A stretch of DNA of 64,000 nucleotides from JAIBJN01 sp963839745 (GTDB lineage Bacteria; Actinomycetota; Thermoleophilia; Gaiellales; Gaiellaceae), in NCBI GenBank assembly GCA_963839745.1, contig CAWIWC010000008.1:62001-126000 (forward strand), given 5' to 3'. Below the pieces are notes generated by a model. It saw only the letters and a list, made by a program, of their open reading frames with translations. It made no database searches and had not been told where the DNA came from. How positions within the stretch are numbered: position 1 is the first letter of the stretch; every line of letters begins with the position of its first letter. Below, piece after piece: positions 33,126-41,754 of the stretch. The translations under genes and the position numbers were made by a program.

Positions 33126-34368
33126 CCAGCGCCCACGCGGCACAGCTCATGCCGACCAGCGGGAGGGCGAGCGCGGCGCCGGCGAAGACCGTCTCCGGCT
33201 CGACGGCCACGAAGAGCGGGGCGATGAGGAGCAGCCCGGTCGCGTGGGCGCCGCGGTGGACGAGCGAGATCACCCCCATGACCCTGCCCAGAACGCGATC
33301 CGGCACCTCTTCCTGCGCGGCCGAGTTGAGCAGGACGACGGCCGTGCTCTCGCCCAGCGCGGCGAGGAAGGCACCGGCCATGGCAACCGGCAGGGAGTCG
33401 GCGAACCCGATCACGAGAAACGCCGGGAGGTAGAAGCTCCAGGCGAGCAGGCTCGTGAGCGTCTTGCGCCTCACGGGCCGCCTGGCCAGGAAGGCGCCGG
33501 CGGTGATCGCGCCGATCGCGTAGCCCGTCATGACGAGCGAGAAGCCGCCTGCTGCCCGGTCGAGGTTCTCACTGACCAGCTGCGGTGTTCCGGCGATCCA
33601 GGTGCCGGCGGCGATCGTGACGGCGAGGCCGAGCGCGACGACGGATGCAGCGAGAAACGGGCGGGCCCGGATCGCGTGGAATCCCGCGGCGATGTCGGCG
33701 AGCCTGCCGGCGTCCGGGTCGGCCGGCCTGCCTCCGGCGGAGCGGACGGTCGCGAGAACCGCCGCCGAGAAGATGAACGTGGCCGCGTTCAGGGCGAAGA
33801 ACGCGCTGACCGGCAGCACGGCCAGCAGTCCGGCGGCGACCGCCCACCCGCCGACGGAGAGCGCCTCGGCTGTCGCCCGCACGAGCCCGTTGGCCTGCTG
33901 GACGTTCTGCCGTTCGACGAGACTCGGAAGGAGGGCGCCGTACGCGGGGTCGAAGTAGCTCGTCGCGGACGTGAGGATGAACGCGGCGATGACGAGGCCC
34001 CAGAGCGGGAGCGCTCCCGCCAGCCCGGCTACGGCCACGGGGACGAGGACCGCCGCGCGCACGAGGTCGGCGGCGACGAGGACGCGCCTTCGATCCCAGC
34101 GGTCGGCGACGAGGCCGCCGTGCAGCCCGAAGACAAGCGCCGGGACGCTGTCCGCGAGGCGCACCGCGAGCACCCCGAGCGGCCCGCCGGCCTCGAAGGC
34201 GAACCACATCAGGGCGATGTACTGGAGCGCGTCGCCGAGCTCGCTCGCAGATACCGCGACGTACACGCGCCGGAAGTCGCGCCGGCGCAGGAGCGCGAAC
34301 GCCCCGCGCGGAGGCGGGAGCGCGTCGACGCGCGCCTCTTCGGGCGCACCAGAGACCGGATCGGCCAT
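33067..34368 (-). CDS. MFS transporter
   Basis: 433 residues with about twelve transmembrane helices. LRRRDFRRVYVAVSASELGD and the loop 2-3 motif GLVADRWDRRRVLVAADLVR place it in the MFS_3 (enterobactin exporter-like) group. FAALGESTAVVLLNSAAQ-type sequence recurs in the second half. It is convergent with ftcD and overlaps its 3' end; it starts 23 bp from the divergent PPOX gene. Substrate unknown. Confidence 0.88.
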   Translation of the reverse strand: MADPVSGAPEEARVDALPPPRGAFALLRRRDFRRVYVAVSASELGDALQYIALMWFAFEAGGPLGVLAVRLADSVPALVFGLHGGLVADRWDRRRVLVAADLVRAAVLVPVAVAGLAGALPLWGLVIAAFILTSATSYFDPAYGALLPSLVERQNVQQANGLVRATAEALSVGGWAVAAGLLAVLPVSAFFALNAATFIFSAAVLATVRSAGGRPADPDAGRLADIAAGFHAIRARPFLAASVVALGLAVTIAAGTWIAGTPQLVSENLDRAAGGFSLVMTGYAIGAITAGAFLARRPVRRKTLTSLLAWSFYLPAFLVIGFADSLPVAMAGAFLAALGESTAVVLLNSAAQEEVPDRVLGRVMGVISLVHRGAHATGLLLIAPLFVAVEPETVFAGAALALPLVGMSCAAWALATTRGAAAPAHATGRTRRS

Positions 34369-34374
34369 GAGGTC

Positions 34375-34380
34375 TAGATT
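34375..34380 (+). promoter_or_regulatory. -10 hexamer TAGATT before the PPOX gene
   Basis: Ends 11 bases before ATG 34392, in the short divergent gap with the MFS gene. Leader would be only a few bases. Confidence 0.45.
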
Positions 34381-34391
34381 AAGCAGCGGGC

Positions 34392-34817
34392 ATGAGCGTC
34401 ATCCCGGAGAGCGCACGAGAGGTCCTCGAGTCGGACGCGCTCGCGCACCTCGTCACGCTGAATCCGGACGGCAGCGCACAGGTCTCGATCGTGTGGGTCG
34501 GCCTCGAAGGCGACGACATCGTCTCCGCCCACCTCCGCGAGCAGCAGAAGCTTCGCAATGTCCGGCGCGACCCGCGCGTGGCGGTCTCGCTCGAGACCGG
34601 ACACACGAACGCGATGGGCCTGCGCGAGTACCTGGTAGTCCACGGCCGCGCCACGATCGAGGAAGGCGGTGGGCCCGAGCTCCTCCAGCGGCTTGCCTAC
34701 ACGTACATCGGCCCCGGCGTCACGTTCCCGCCCATGCCCGACCCGCCGCCGGGCTTCCGCCTGCGCATCGTGCCGGAGCGCGTCGGTGGGATTGGCCCCT
34801 GGGCGCAGGGCGGCTAG
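34392..34817 (+). CDS. PPOX-class F420-dependent oxidoreductase
   Basis: 141 residues, split-barrel fold: LAHLVTLNPDGSAQVSIVWV, DDIVSAHLREQQKLRNVRRD, VAVSLETGHTNAMGLREYLV. These match the actinobacterial F420-binding PPOX group, reductases using deazaflavin F420H2. The C-terminal PPPGFRLRIVPERVGGIGPW is typical. Substrate unknown. Single-gene unit. Confidence 0.85.
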   Translation: MSVIPESAREVLESDALAHLVTLNPDGSAQVSIVWVGLEGDDIVSAHLREQQKLRNVRRDPRVAVSLETGHTNAMGLREYLVVHGRATIEEGGGPELLQRLAYTYIGPGVTFPPMPDPPPGFRLRIVPERVGGIGPWAQGG

Positions 34818-34870
34818 GCTTTGAAGCTCCCTCCGCGGGGGAGCACGGGACAACGACGAGGGAGGACGGG

Positions 34871-35515
34871 GTGCGGAGGCTGCGATCGCGGTGGACGGTT
34901 GTCGCGCTTGTGCCTGCCTTCTTCCTGGCGGGATTCGGCATCGTCTCCGCCCTGGCCGGCGGCTCCGACGACGATCCTGCGCCTGCCGCCGTGCAGGAGC
35001 AGACCACCGCGGGCGGCGAGGGCGAGGGGGTCACCATCGCCGGCACGACCACCGACGGGAGTGCGACGGCGACCGCTCCCACCACGTCAGCCGTCACGTC
35101 GACGACGGGGCCGACCACGACGGGCTCCAACGGCGACAACAACAACAACGGCGGGAACGGCGGCGGACGGCCTCCGGCGCCTCCTCGTGGGACGATCGCC
35201 ATCGACTACGGCCCCTGGGAGGGCATGTTCGAGATCGCCTCGCCGGAGATCGTGCCCGACTTCGCCATGGCGTCGGTCAACGGTGAGCTCCGGTACTTCG
35301 GGGGCATCGACTGCCAGATCCACAGGATGGTGGTCCGCGGCTGGTTCTACAGCGCGAGCGGGCAGTTCATCGGGACCGCGCTCTGGGAGAGCGCCTACGC
35401 GACCGGAGACGGCGGCGAGGTCACAGGCCGCGAAGGGCTCCCGTTCGAGGCCTACGGCAACGTGAGCGAATTGCCCGAGTCGGCCGCACTGAGGTTCGCG
35501 AAGGTCGAGTGCTAA
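34871..35515 (+). CDS. secreted or membrane-anchored hypothetical protein
   Basis: 214 residues from GTG 34871. Residues 8-30 (WTVVALVPAFFLAGFGIVSA) form an N-terminal hydrophobic helix, either an uncleaved anchor or a signal peptide. A 70-residue Thr/Ser/Asn/Gly-rich linker follows with an N5-G-G-N run, then a folded domain of about 110 residues (GTIAIDYGPWEGMFEIASPE, LRYFGGIDCQIHRMVVRGWF) with two cysteines (IDCQ and the penultimate residue) that could form a disulfide. Family not recognised. It converges on the ATP-pyrophosphatase gene, overlapping four bases. Confidence 0.7.
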   Translation: MRRLRSRWTVVALVPAFFLAGFGIVSALAGGSDDDPAPAAVQEQTTAGGEGEGVTIAGTTTDGSATATAPTTSAVTSTTGPTTTGSNGDNNNNGGNGGGRPPAPPRGTIAIDYGPWEGMFEIASPEIVPDFAMASVNGELRYFGGIDCQIHRMVVRGWFYSASGQFIGTALWESAYATGDGGEVTGREGLPFEAYGNVSELPESAALRFAKVEC

Positions 35516-36198
35516 CCGCCGCGGGCAACCAGGTCGCAGAAGACGAACCCGTCCCGCTCGACCGTCTCGCCGACCGAGACGTCCACCGGTGCCGCGAGCA
35601 CCGGCCCCGCATGGACGAACGTGTGGAACTCGCCGCGTTCGCCGCACGGGTCGACGTCCTCCGGTAGGTCGGCGAGGAACCCCGCGTCGTACGAGCGGCC
35701 CGCAAAGCTCGCGTCGAGCTTGCGCGGGTCGAGGCAGCAGACGACCGCCTCGAAGCCTGCCTCGACGAACTCGTGGGCCAGCGCCGTGGTGTCGCGGCCC
35801 CAGAGGGGAAAGAGGGCATCCTTGCCGGCCGCCGCCAGGCGCTCCTCACGGTAGGCGCGGACATCTTCGAGGAAGAGGTCTCCTGAGGCCATAGCGGCTA
35901 TCCCGTCGAGCGGCGGCGTGCCGAACGCGGCGGCCATCCGCTCCTCGTACGTGGCGTTGACGCAGTCGGGAGGGATCGTCACCTCGACGAGCGGCACGCC
36001 GGCGGCGGCCGCCTGGCGGCGGACAAGTTCCCGCCGGACCCCGTGCATGCTCACGCGCTCGTAGCCCTCGGTGATCGTCGTGAGCAACGCCGCCACGCCG
36101 ACGCCGTCCCGACGGAGCTGGTGCAGGGCCAGGGCCGAGTCCTTCCCACCGCTCCAGGCCAGGCCGACGGAGCCCGCATAGCGTGGCCGACCGCTCAA
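35512..36198 (-). CDS. diphthine-ammonia ligase-like ATP pyrophosphatase
   Basis: 228 residues if it starts at TTG 36198; GTG 36222 would add eight residues but lies inside hutH. The PP-loop LAWSGGKDSALALHQL is near the N terminus, followed by EGYERVSMHGVRRELVRRQA, GIAAMASGDLFLEDVRAYRE and PLWGRDTTALAHEFVEAGFE, the Dph6/MJ0570 pattern. Bacterial members are not diphthamide enzymes and amidate unknown substrates. It is divergent from hutH and the two 5' ends almost touch. Confidence 0.82.
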   Translation of the reverse strand: MSGRPRYAGSVGLAWSGGKDSALALHQLRRDGVGVAALLTTITEGYERVSMHGVRRELVRRQAAAAGVPLVEVTIPPDCVNATYEERMAAAFGTPPLDGIAAMASGDLFLEDVRAYREERLAAAGKDALFPLWGRDTTALAHEFVEAGFEAVVCCLDPRKLDASFAGRSYDAGFLADLPEDVDPCGERGEFHTFVHAGPVLAAPVDVSVGETVERDGFVFCDLVARGG

Positions 36199-36204
36199 TA
36201 CACT
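36199..36204 (+). promoter_or_regulatory. -10 hexamer TACACT before hutH
   Basis: Ends 7 bases before ATG 36212 and abuts the start of the divergent gene. Suits a leaderless hutHUI transcript. Confidence 0.5.
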
Positions 36205-36211
36205 TGGCTCG

Positions 36212-37759
36212 ATGGCGCTCACGACCGCCGTGTCGCTGACCGGGGACGACCTGACGCTACAAGACGTCTGGGCCGTCGCGGTCGAGGGGGGACGCGCGGA
36301 GCTCGCCGACCGGGGGAGGGAGCGCCTGCGCGCCGCCCGCGAGCTGGTCGAGCGCGCAGCGGCGGAGAGCTCGGGCGAGCACACGTACGGGATCAACACC
36401 GGCTTCGGGCGGTTCGTGTCCAAGACGATTCCGCCGGAGCTCGCCGAGGAGCTGCAGCTTCGCCTCCTCCGCAGCCACGCGTGCGGCGTGGGGAGCCCGT
36501 ATCCGCCGGAGGTCGTGCGCGCCGCCATGCTGCTGCGCGCGAACACGCTCGCGAAGGGCTACTCCGGCGCACGGCCGGAGACGGTCGAGCTCCTGCTCGA
36601 ATGCCTCAACCGGGGCGTCACGCCCGTGGTGCCGAGCCGTGGCTCGGTCGGTGCGTCCGGCGATCTCGCCCCGCTCGCCCATCTCGCGCTGCCGCTCGTC
36701 GGGGAGGGCACCGCCGTGTTCGAGGGCGAGACGCTGCCCGGCGCCCAGGCGCTCGAGCGCGCCGGCCTCGAGCCGGTCCGGCTGCTCGCCAAGGAAGGGT
36801 TGTCCCTCATCAACGGCACGCAGTTCATGGCCGCCGTGGGGGCGCTCGTGCTGGTGCGGGCGCTCCGCCTCGTCAGGACCGCGGACATCGCCTGCGCGCT
36901 CTCGCTCGAAGCGCTGCAGGGATCGCGAACGAGCTTCCTTCCCGAGATTCACGCGCTGCGACCTCTGGCCGGCCAGCAGGCCTCGGCGGCGAACGTCGTT
37001 CTGCTCCTCGAGGGCTCGGCGATCCTGGAGGCGCACCGCTGGTGCGACAAGGTGCAGGACGCCTACTCGCTCCGCTGCGCGCCGCAGGTGCACGGCGCGA
37101 GCCGCGACCTTCTCGCCTACGCCGAGACGACCGTCGGCGTCGAGCTGAACGCGGCGACGGACAATCCCCTGGTCTTCGTCGAGCAGGGCGAGCTCGTGTC
37201 GAACGGGAACTTCCACGGGCAGCCGCTGGCTTTCGCCCTCGACGGCGCGGCGATGGCGCTCGCCGAGCTCGCGTCCATCTCCGAGCGGCGCGTCGAGCGG
37301 CTCACGAACCCGTCGCTCTCGGACGGGCTGCCCGCGTTCCTGACCCACGACGGCGGCCTGAACTCGGGCTTCATGATCCCGCAGTACGTCGCGGCTGCGC
37401 TCGTCAGCGAGAACAAGGTGCTCTGCCACCCGGCCGGCGTCGACTCCATCCCCACGAGCGCGGGGCAGGAGGATCACGTCTCGATGGGGAACGCGTCCGC
37501 GCTCAAGTGCCTCCAGGTGCTGGAGAACGTCGAGCGGGCCCTCGCGATCGAGCTGCTCGCCGGCGCGCAGGGCATCGAGTTTCTCGCACCGCTCGAGCCC
37601 GGGATGGGCGTCCGCGCGACGCACGACTTCCTTCGCTCCCTGTCGCCCACCGTGATCGAGGACCGTCCGCTCGCCGACGACATCGAGGCCGTCGCCACCG
37701 CGATCCGCACCGGCGAGCTCGTGGCGGCGGTCGAGCAAGAGGTCGGGGAGCTCGCGTGA
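36212..37759 (+). CDS. hutH: histidine ammonia-lyase
   Basis: 515 residues, normal length. HTYGINTGFGRFVS (59-70) and the ASG triad of the MIO prosthetic group at 148-150 (GSVGASGDLAPLAHLAL) are intact; FHGQPLAFALDGAAMALAEL and SLSDGLPAFL follow as expected. It deaminates histidine to urocanate in the cytoplasm, the first step of the Hut pathway. The stop overlaps the GTG of hutU, and no Hut repressor gene is nearby. Confidence 0.96.
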   Translation: MALTTAVSLTGDDLTLQDVWAVAVEGGRAELADRGRERLRAARELVERAAAESSGEHTYGINTGFGRFVSKTIPPELAEELQLRLLRSHACGVGSPYPPEVVRAAMLLRANTLAKGYSGARPETVELLLECLNRGVTPVVPSRGSVGASGDLAPLAHLALPLVGEGTAVFEGETLPGAQALERAGLEPVRLLAKEGLSLINGTQFMAAVGALVLVRALRLVRTADIACALSLEALQGSRTSFLPEIHALRPLAGQQASAANVVLLLEGSAILEAHRWCDKVQDAYSLRCAPQVHGASRDLLAYAETTVGVELNAATDNPLVFVEQGELVSNGNFHGQPLAFALDGAAMALAELASISERRVERLTNPSLSDGLPAFLTHDGGLNSGFMIPQYVAAALVSENKVLCHPAGVDSIPTSAGQEDHVSMGNASALKCLQVLENVERALAIELLAGAQGIEFLAPLEPGMGVRATHDFLRSLSPTVIEDRPLADDIEAVATAIRTGELVAAVEQEVGELA

Positions 37760-39462
37760 GCAGCGCCGCGGTCACCGACGCGCGCGTCGAGGAGCTGTGC
37801 GGCGATCTCACGTCCATCCGCGCGCCGCGCGGGACGGAGCTGAACGCGCGGTCGTGGCAGACCGAGGCGCCGCTCCGCATGCTGCTCAACAACCTCGACC
37901 CCGAGGTCGCCGAGCACCCCGAGCAGCTGATCGTCTACGGCGGCTCCGGCAAGGCCGCCCGCAACCACGACGCGTTGCGCGCCCTCGTCCGCAGCCTCCT
38001 CGAGCTGGGGGAGGACGAGAGCCTGCTGGTCCAGAGCGGCAAACCGGTAGGCGTTTTCAGGACGCACCCGGCCGCCCCGCGCGTGCTCATCGCCAACTCG
38101 CTCCTCGTGCCACGGTGGGCGACCTGGGACGAGTTCCGCAGGCTCGAGGCCCTCGACCTGACCATGTTCGGCCAGATGACGGCCGGGAGCTGGATCTACA
38201 TCGGCACGCAGGGGATCCTCCAGGGGACGTACCAGACCTTCGCCGCGGCGGGAGAAGCGCACTTCGGCTCGCCCGACCTGCGAGGGCGGACGATCCTCAC
38301 CGCGGGCCTCGGCGGCATGGGCGGCGCCCAGCCGCTCGCCGCGACGATGGCCGGCGCCGCGGTGCTGTGCGTCGAGGTCGACGCGACGCGGATCGAGCGC
38401 CGCCTGGCCACGCGCTACCTCGACGAGGCCTCCACGTCGCTCGAGGACGCTGTAGGGCGGGTGCGGAGCGCCGCGGCCGAAGGGCGGGCGCTCTCGGTCG
38501 GCCTCCTCGGGAACGCGGCGGAGGTCGTGCCCGAGCTCGTCGCGCGCGGTGAGGCCTTCGACCTCGTGACCGACCAGACGGCCGCCCACGATCCGCTCAA
38601 CGGCTACGTCCCCGTCGGCCTGTCGGTCGACGAGGCGGCTGACCTGCGTGCGTCGGACCCCGACGAGTACCTGAGGCGGGCATCGGAGTCCATCGCGCGC
38701 CACGTCGAGGGCATGCTCGGGTTCGTCCGGGCCGGAAGCTATGTTTTCGATTACGGCAACAACCTTCGGGGGGAGGCACAACAGGCAGGCATCAAGGACG
38801 CTTTCACATACCCGGGCTTTGTCCCGGCCTATATCCGGCCGCTCTTCTGCCGCGGCATCGGCCCGTTCCGCTGGGCCGCGCTCTCGGGGAATCCGGACGA
38901 CATCGCAGCGATCGACGGGGCGCTGCTCGAGCTCTTCCCGGACGACCTCCTCCTGCAGCGCTGGCTCGAGCTGGCCTCGGATCGCGTCGCGTTCCAGGGC
39001 CTCCCGGCGCGCATCTGCTGGCTCGGCTACGGGGACCGCGCCAAGGCCGGCCTCGCTATCAACGAGCTCGTGCGCGACGGGCGGGTAACGGCGCCGGTCG
39101 TCATCGGGCGCGATCATCTCGACGCCGGCTCGGTCGCCTCTCCCTACCGCGAGACGGAGGCCATGCAGGACGGCTCCGACGCGATCGCCGACTGGCCGAT
39201 CCTCAACGCGCTCGTGAACACGGCGGCGGGCGCCACCTGGGTGAGCGTGCACCACGGCGGCGGCGTCGGCATCGGCAACTCGATCCATGCGGGGATGGTC
39301 GTGGTCGCCGACGGCACGGCGGACGCGGCGGAGCGCCTCGAACGGGTGCTGACGACCGACCCGGGCACCGGCGTGATGCGTCACGCGGACGCCGGCTACG
39401 ACGAGGCGCTCGCGGCTGCCCGCGAGCACGGGCTCCGGCTGCCCGGACGCGGCGACTCGTAG
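37756..39462 (+). CDS. hutU: urocanate hydratase
   Basis: 568 residues from GTG 37756. YGGSGKAARNHDAL, GQMTAGSWIYIGTQGILQGT, the NAD-binding TAGLGGMGGAQPLA, the catalytic-Cys segment RPLFCRGIGPFRW and the end GGGVGIGNSIHAGMVVVADG are all conserved. It adds water to urocanate using tightly bound NAD+ to give imidazolonepropionate. Coupled by a four-base overlap to hutH, and seven bases before hutI. Confidence 0.96.
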   Translation: MSSAAVTDARVEELCGDLTSIRAPRGTELNARSWQTEAPLRMLLNNLDPEVAEHPEQLIVYGGSGKAARNHDALRALVRSLLELGEDESLLVQSGKPVGVFRTHPAAPRVLIANSLLVPRWATWDEFRRLEALDLTMFGQMTAGSWIYIGTQGILQGTYQTFAAAGEAHFGSPDLRGRTILTAGLGGMGGAQPLAATMAGAAVLCVEVDATRIERRLATRYLDEASTSLEDAVGRVRSAAAEGRALSVGLLGNAAEVVPELVARGEAFDLVTDQTAAHDPLNGYVPVGLSVDEAADLRASDPDEYLRRASESIARHVEGMLGFVRAGSYVFDYGNNLRGEAQQAGIKDAFTYPGFVPAYIRPLFCRGIGPFRWAALSGNPDDIAAIDGALLELFPDDLLLQRWLELASDRVAFQGLPARICWLGYGDRAKAGLAINELVRDGRVTAPVVIGRDHLDAGSVASPYRETEAMQDGSDAIADWPILNALVNTAAGATWVSVHHGGGVGIGNSIHAGMVVVADGTADAAERLERVLTTDPGTGVMRHADAGYDEALAAAREHGLRLPGRGDS

Positions 39463-39469
39463 CGCGGCG

Positions 39470-40693
39470 ATGCCGACGCTGCTCGTCCATGACCTCGACC
39501 AGGTCGCCACCTCGGCGGGAGGTCCTGCGCCCCTGCGCGGAGCGGCGCTGGGCGAGGTTCGGGTGCTCGAGCAGGCGTACGTCCTTTGCGTCGACGGGAT
39601 CGTGAGCGAGGTCGGGGCGATGGCCGAGCTCGACCGCTCGGCGCTGCCCGACGGGCTCGTCGAGGTCGACGGGCGCGGACGGGTCGCCGTCCCCGGTCTC
39701 GTCGACTGCCACACACACGCGTGCTTCGCCGGCGACCGCGCTGGAGAGTTCGACCTGCGCGCGCGAGGGGCGACGTACGAGGAGATCCACGCTGCGGGCG
39801 GCGGGATCCTCTCCACGGTCGCCGCCACCCGCGCGGCGGACGAGGCGGGGCTCGTCCGGGCGGTCGAGCGCCATCGCGGGTGGATGCTGGCGCACGGCAC
39901 GACGACGTTCGAGGGGAAGTCCGGCTACGGGCTCGACCGCGACACCGAGCTCGCGCAGCTTCGCGCCGTCCGGGAGGCCGGCGGCGTCCCGACCTGGCTC
40001 GGCGCCCACGCCGTGCCGCCCGAGTTCGACGACGGCGATGCGTACCTGGACTTCGCGCTGGCCGAGGTGCTCCCGGACGCCGCCTCGCTCGCCGAGGCCG
40101 CGGACGTGTTCGTGGAGCGCGGCGCGTTCGACGTCCCGCAGGCCCGCCGCTACCTGGAGGCGTGCCGCGAGGCGGGGCTCGCTCTTCGCCTGCACGCGGA
40201 CCAGTTCACGGAGCTGGGTGGAATCCCGCTCGCCGTCGAGCTGGGCGCGCGCAGCGTCGACCATCTCGAAGCGACCGGCGACGAGGGCGTTCAGGCCCTG
40301 GCCGGAAGCGACGTGGCCGCCGTCCTGCTGCCCGTTGCGGCGCTCTTCCTCGGTCGGCCGATGCCGCCCGGGCGGGCGCTCGTCGACGCGGGAGCGATCG
40401 TCGCCCTGGCGACCGACTTCAACCCGGGCAGCGCGTTCTGCGAGAGCCTGCCCGTGGTGATGAGCCTGGCCTGCACACAGCTCGGCCTTGCGCCGGCCGA
40501 GGCCCTCGCAGCCTGCACCGTGAACGCCGCTCACGTGCTCGGCCGCGCCGACCGCATCGGTCGCCTGGAGCCGGGGTACGCCGCAGACCTCGTCCTGCTC
40601 GATGCTCCGGACTGGCGCTACCTCGCCTACCATCTCGGAGGAGAGCACGTGGTGGTCGTGGTCAAGGAGGGAGAGGTCGCATGGGAGCGGTGA
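39470..40693 (+). CDS. hutI: imidazolonepropionase
   Basis: 407 residues. The amidohydrolase metal site starts with H-T-H at 81-83 (GLVDCHTHACFAGDRAGEF); LAHGTTTFEGKSGYGL, RLHADQFTELGG and VALATDFNPGSAFCESLP supply the other ligands. It opens the imidazolone ring to N-formimino-glutamate, the substrate of ftcD at 32238 (or of a HutG not seen here). Last gene of hutHUI. Confidence 0.96.
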   Translation: MPTLLVHDLDQVATSAGGPAPLRGAALGEVRVLEQAYVLCVDGIVSEVGAMAELDRSALPDGLVEVDGRGRVAVPGLVDCHTHACFAGDRAGEFDLRARGATYEEIHAAGGGILSTVAATRAADEAGLVRAVERHRGWMLAHGTTTFEGKSGYGLDRDTELAQLRAVREAGGVPTWLGAHAVPPEFDDGDAYLDFALAEVLPDAASLAEAADVFVERGAFDVPQARRYLEACREAGLALRLHADQFTELGGIPLAVELGARSVDHLEATGDEGVQALAGSDVAAVLLPVAALFLGRPMPPGRALVDAGAIVALATDFNPGSAFCESLPVVMSLACTQLGLAPAEALAACTVNAAHVLGRADRIGRLEPGYAADLVLLDAPDWRYLAYHLGGEHVVVVVKEGEVAWER

Positions 40694-40697
40694 GGCA

Positions 40698-40946
40698 GTG
40701 AGCTGGTGGGTCCCGCTCGCGTTCGTGGGCGCAGCGCTGGCCGGTCTTCTGATCGCCTGGAGCCTGACGGCCGGACGCCCGCGCTCCGACCCCGCCGCCC
40801 AGCCGGTGGTGCACGGCCACGGAGCGCCGAGGAAGTCGCGCTACCGCCAGGACAACGACCTCGTGTGGAACCCCAGCGCCTTCGTCACGGCGGTCGGGCT
40901 GATCGGCGTGCTCGTCCTCATCGCCGTCCTGATGAAGGCCCTCTAG
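40698..40946 (+). CDS. small two-helix membrane protein
   Basis: 82 residues from GTG 40698, just after hutI. Helix 1 (PLAFVGAALAGLLIAWSLT) and helix 2 (AFVTAVGLIGVLVLIAVLM) flank a polar loop with GHGAPRKSRYRQDNDLVWNP. Not recognised as a named family. The close spacing suggests it travels on the hut transcript, without implying a shared role. Confidence 0.6.
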   Translation: MSWWVPLAFVGAALAGLLIAWSLTAGRPRSDPAAQPVVHGHGAPRKSRYRQDNDLVWNPSAFVTAVGLIGVLVLIAVLMKAL

Positions 40947-40948
40947 CC

Positions 40949-41362
40949 GTGCCGAGCCGCAAGCAGCGCCGGAAGCGCGAGAAGCTCCAGCGTCACGAGT
41001 ACGAGTACGTGCTCGAGACCGAGGAAGGCGAGGAGGTCATCGAGGGCCCGCGCGCCGCGGAGGTGAAGAGCGCGGCGAACGGGAAGGCGGAGAAGGAGCC
41101 GACCGGTCTCGTCGACCGGCGCGGGCGGCCGATCCAGAAGCCGTCCCTCCAGCGAGTCCTCAAGCGCACGGCCATCTTCGGGCCGTTGATCGCCGTGTTC
41201 ATCCTGTTCACGTCCGACGGCCTGACGGTCGCGGGGATGATCTTCAACGTCGCTCTGCTCCTCGCCTTCTTCATGCCGTTCAGCTACATGGTCGACCTGT
41301 TCGTCTACCGCATGCTGCTGCGCAGGCACGAGAAGGATCGCGCCGCGCGCAAGGCTCGCTAG
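40949..41362 (+). CDS. conserved membrane protein with basic N terminus
   Basis: 137 residues from GTG 40949. A very basic start (PSRKQRRKREKLQRHEYEYV) and an acidic stretch precede two transmembrane helices (FGPLIAVFILFTSDGLTV, GMIFNVALLLAFFMPFSYMV). The C terminus RRHEKDRAARKAR is basic again. Family unknown. The stop shares CTAG with the convergent cupin gene. Confidence 0.6.
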   Translation: MPSRKQRRKREKLQRHEYEYVLETEEGEEVIEGPRAAEVKSAANGKAEKEPTGLVDRRGRPIQKPSLQRVLKRTAIFGPLIAVFILFTSDGLTVAGMIFNVALLLAFFMPFSYMVDLFVYRMLLRRHEKDRAARKAR

Positions 41363-41709
41363 CCGAGCGCCTTCGCCTTCTCGTCGCCGCGGTAGTGGCC
41401 CGGCCCGGGCCACGGCGCCAGAAGCAGGAGGATCTTCGCGCCGGCCTCGGTGCTGACGGAATGGCGCTCGTCCGGCTCGAAGCGGGCGAGCGTGCCCGCC
41501 GGCGCCTCGATCTCCTCGTCGCCGGCCCGCAACGTCACCGACCCGTGGACGACGATCAACCAGGCGTGCTCCTTGACCTGGTGGTCGCCGAGCTTCTGCC
41601 CCGGATGGAGGCCCACGAGCACCGCGCGCGCCTCGTCCTGGCTGCGGAGGACGACCGGCGAGCGGCTCCCGGCCGGCGTGTCGATCTCCGGGAGAATCCA
41701 GGTCTCCAT
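41359..41709 (-). CDS. cupin-domain protein
   Basis: 116 residues, single small cupin: HPGQKLGDHQVKEHAWLIVV, HGSVTLRAGDEEIEAPAGTL, DERHSVSTEAGAKILLLLAP. Metal-ligand positions hold His-Gln/His/Glu and a later His, so metal binding is likely. Function unknown. Divergent from the MBL-fold gene by 45 bp. Confidence 0.8.
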   Translation of the reverse strand: METWILPEIDTPAGSRSPVVLRSQDEARAVLVGLHPGQKLGDHQVKEHAWLIVVHGSVTLRAGDEEIEAPAGTLARFEPDERHSVSTEAGAKILLLLAPWPGPGHYRGDEKAKALG

Positions 41710-41739
41710 CGGAGCGCCAGTCTAACTCCTGGAGGCGGC

Positions 41740-41745
41740 TAGACT
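41740..41745 (+). promoter_or_regulatory. -10 hexamer TAGACT before the MBL-hisS-aspS unit
   Basis: Ends 9 bases before ATG 41755. Confidence 0.5.
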
Positions 41746-41754
41746 CCGGCCCCG

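Noticed and set aside
37474..39900. 808-residue minus-strand frame opposite hutU
   Set aside because: Shadow of hutU and hutI with no recognisable motif.
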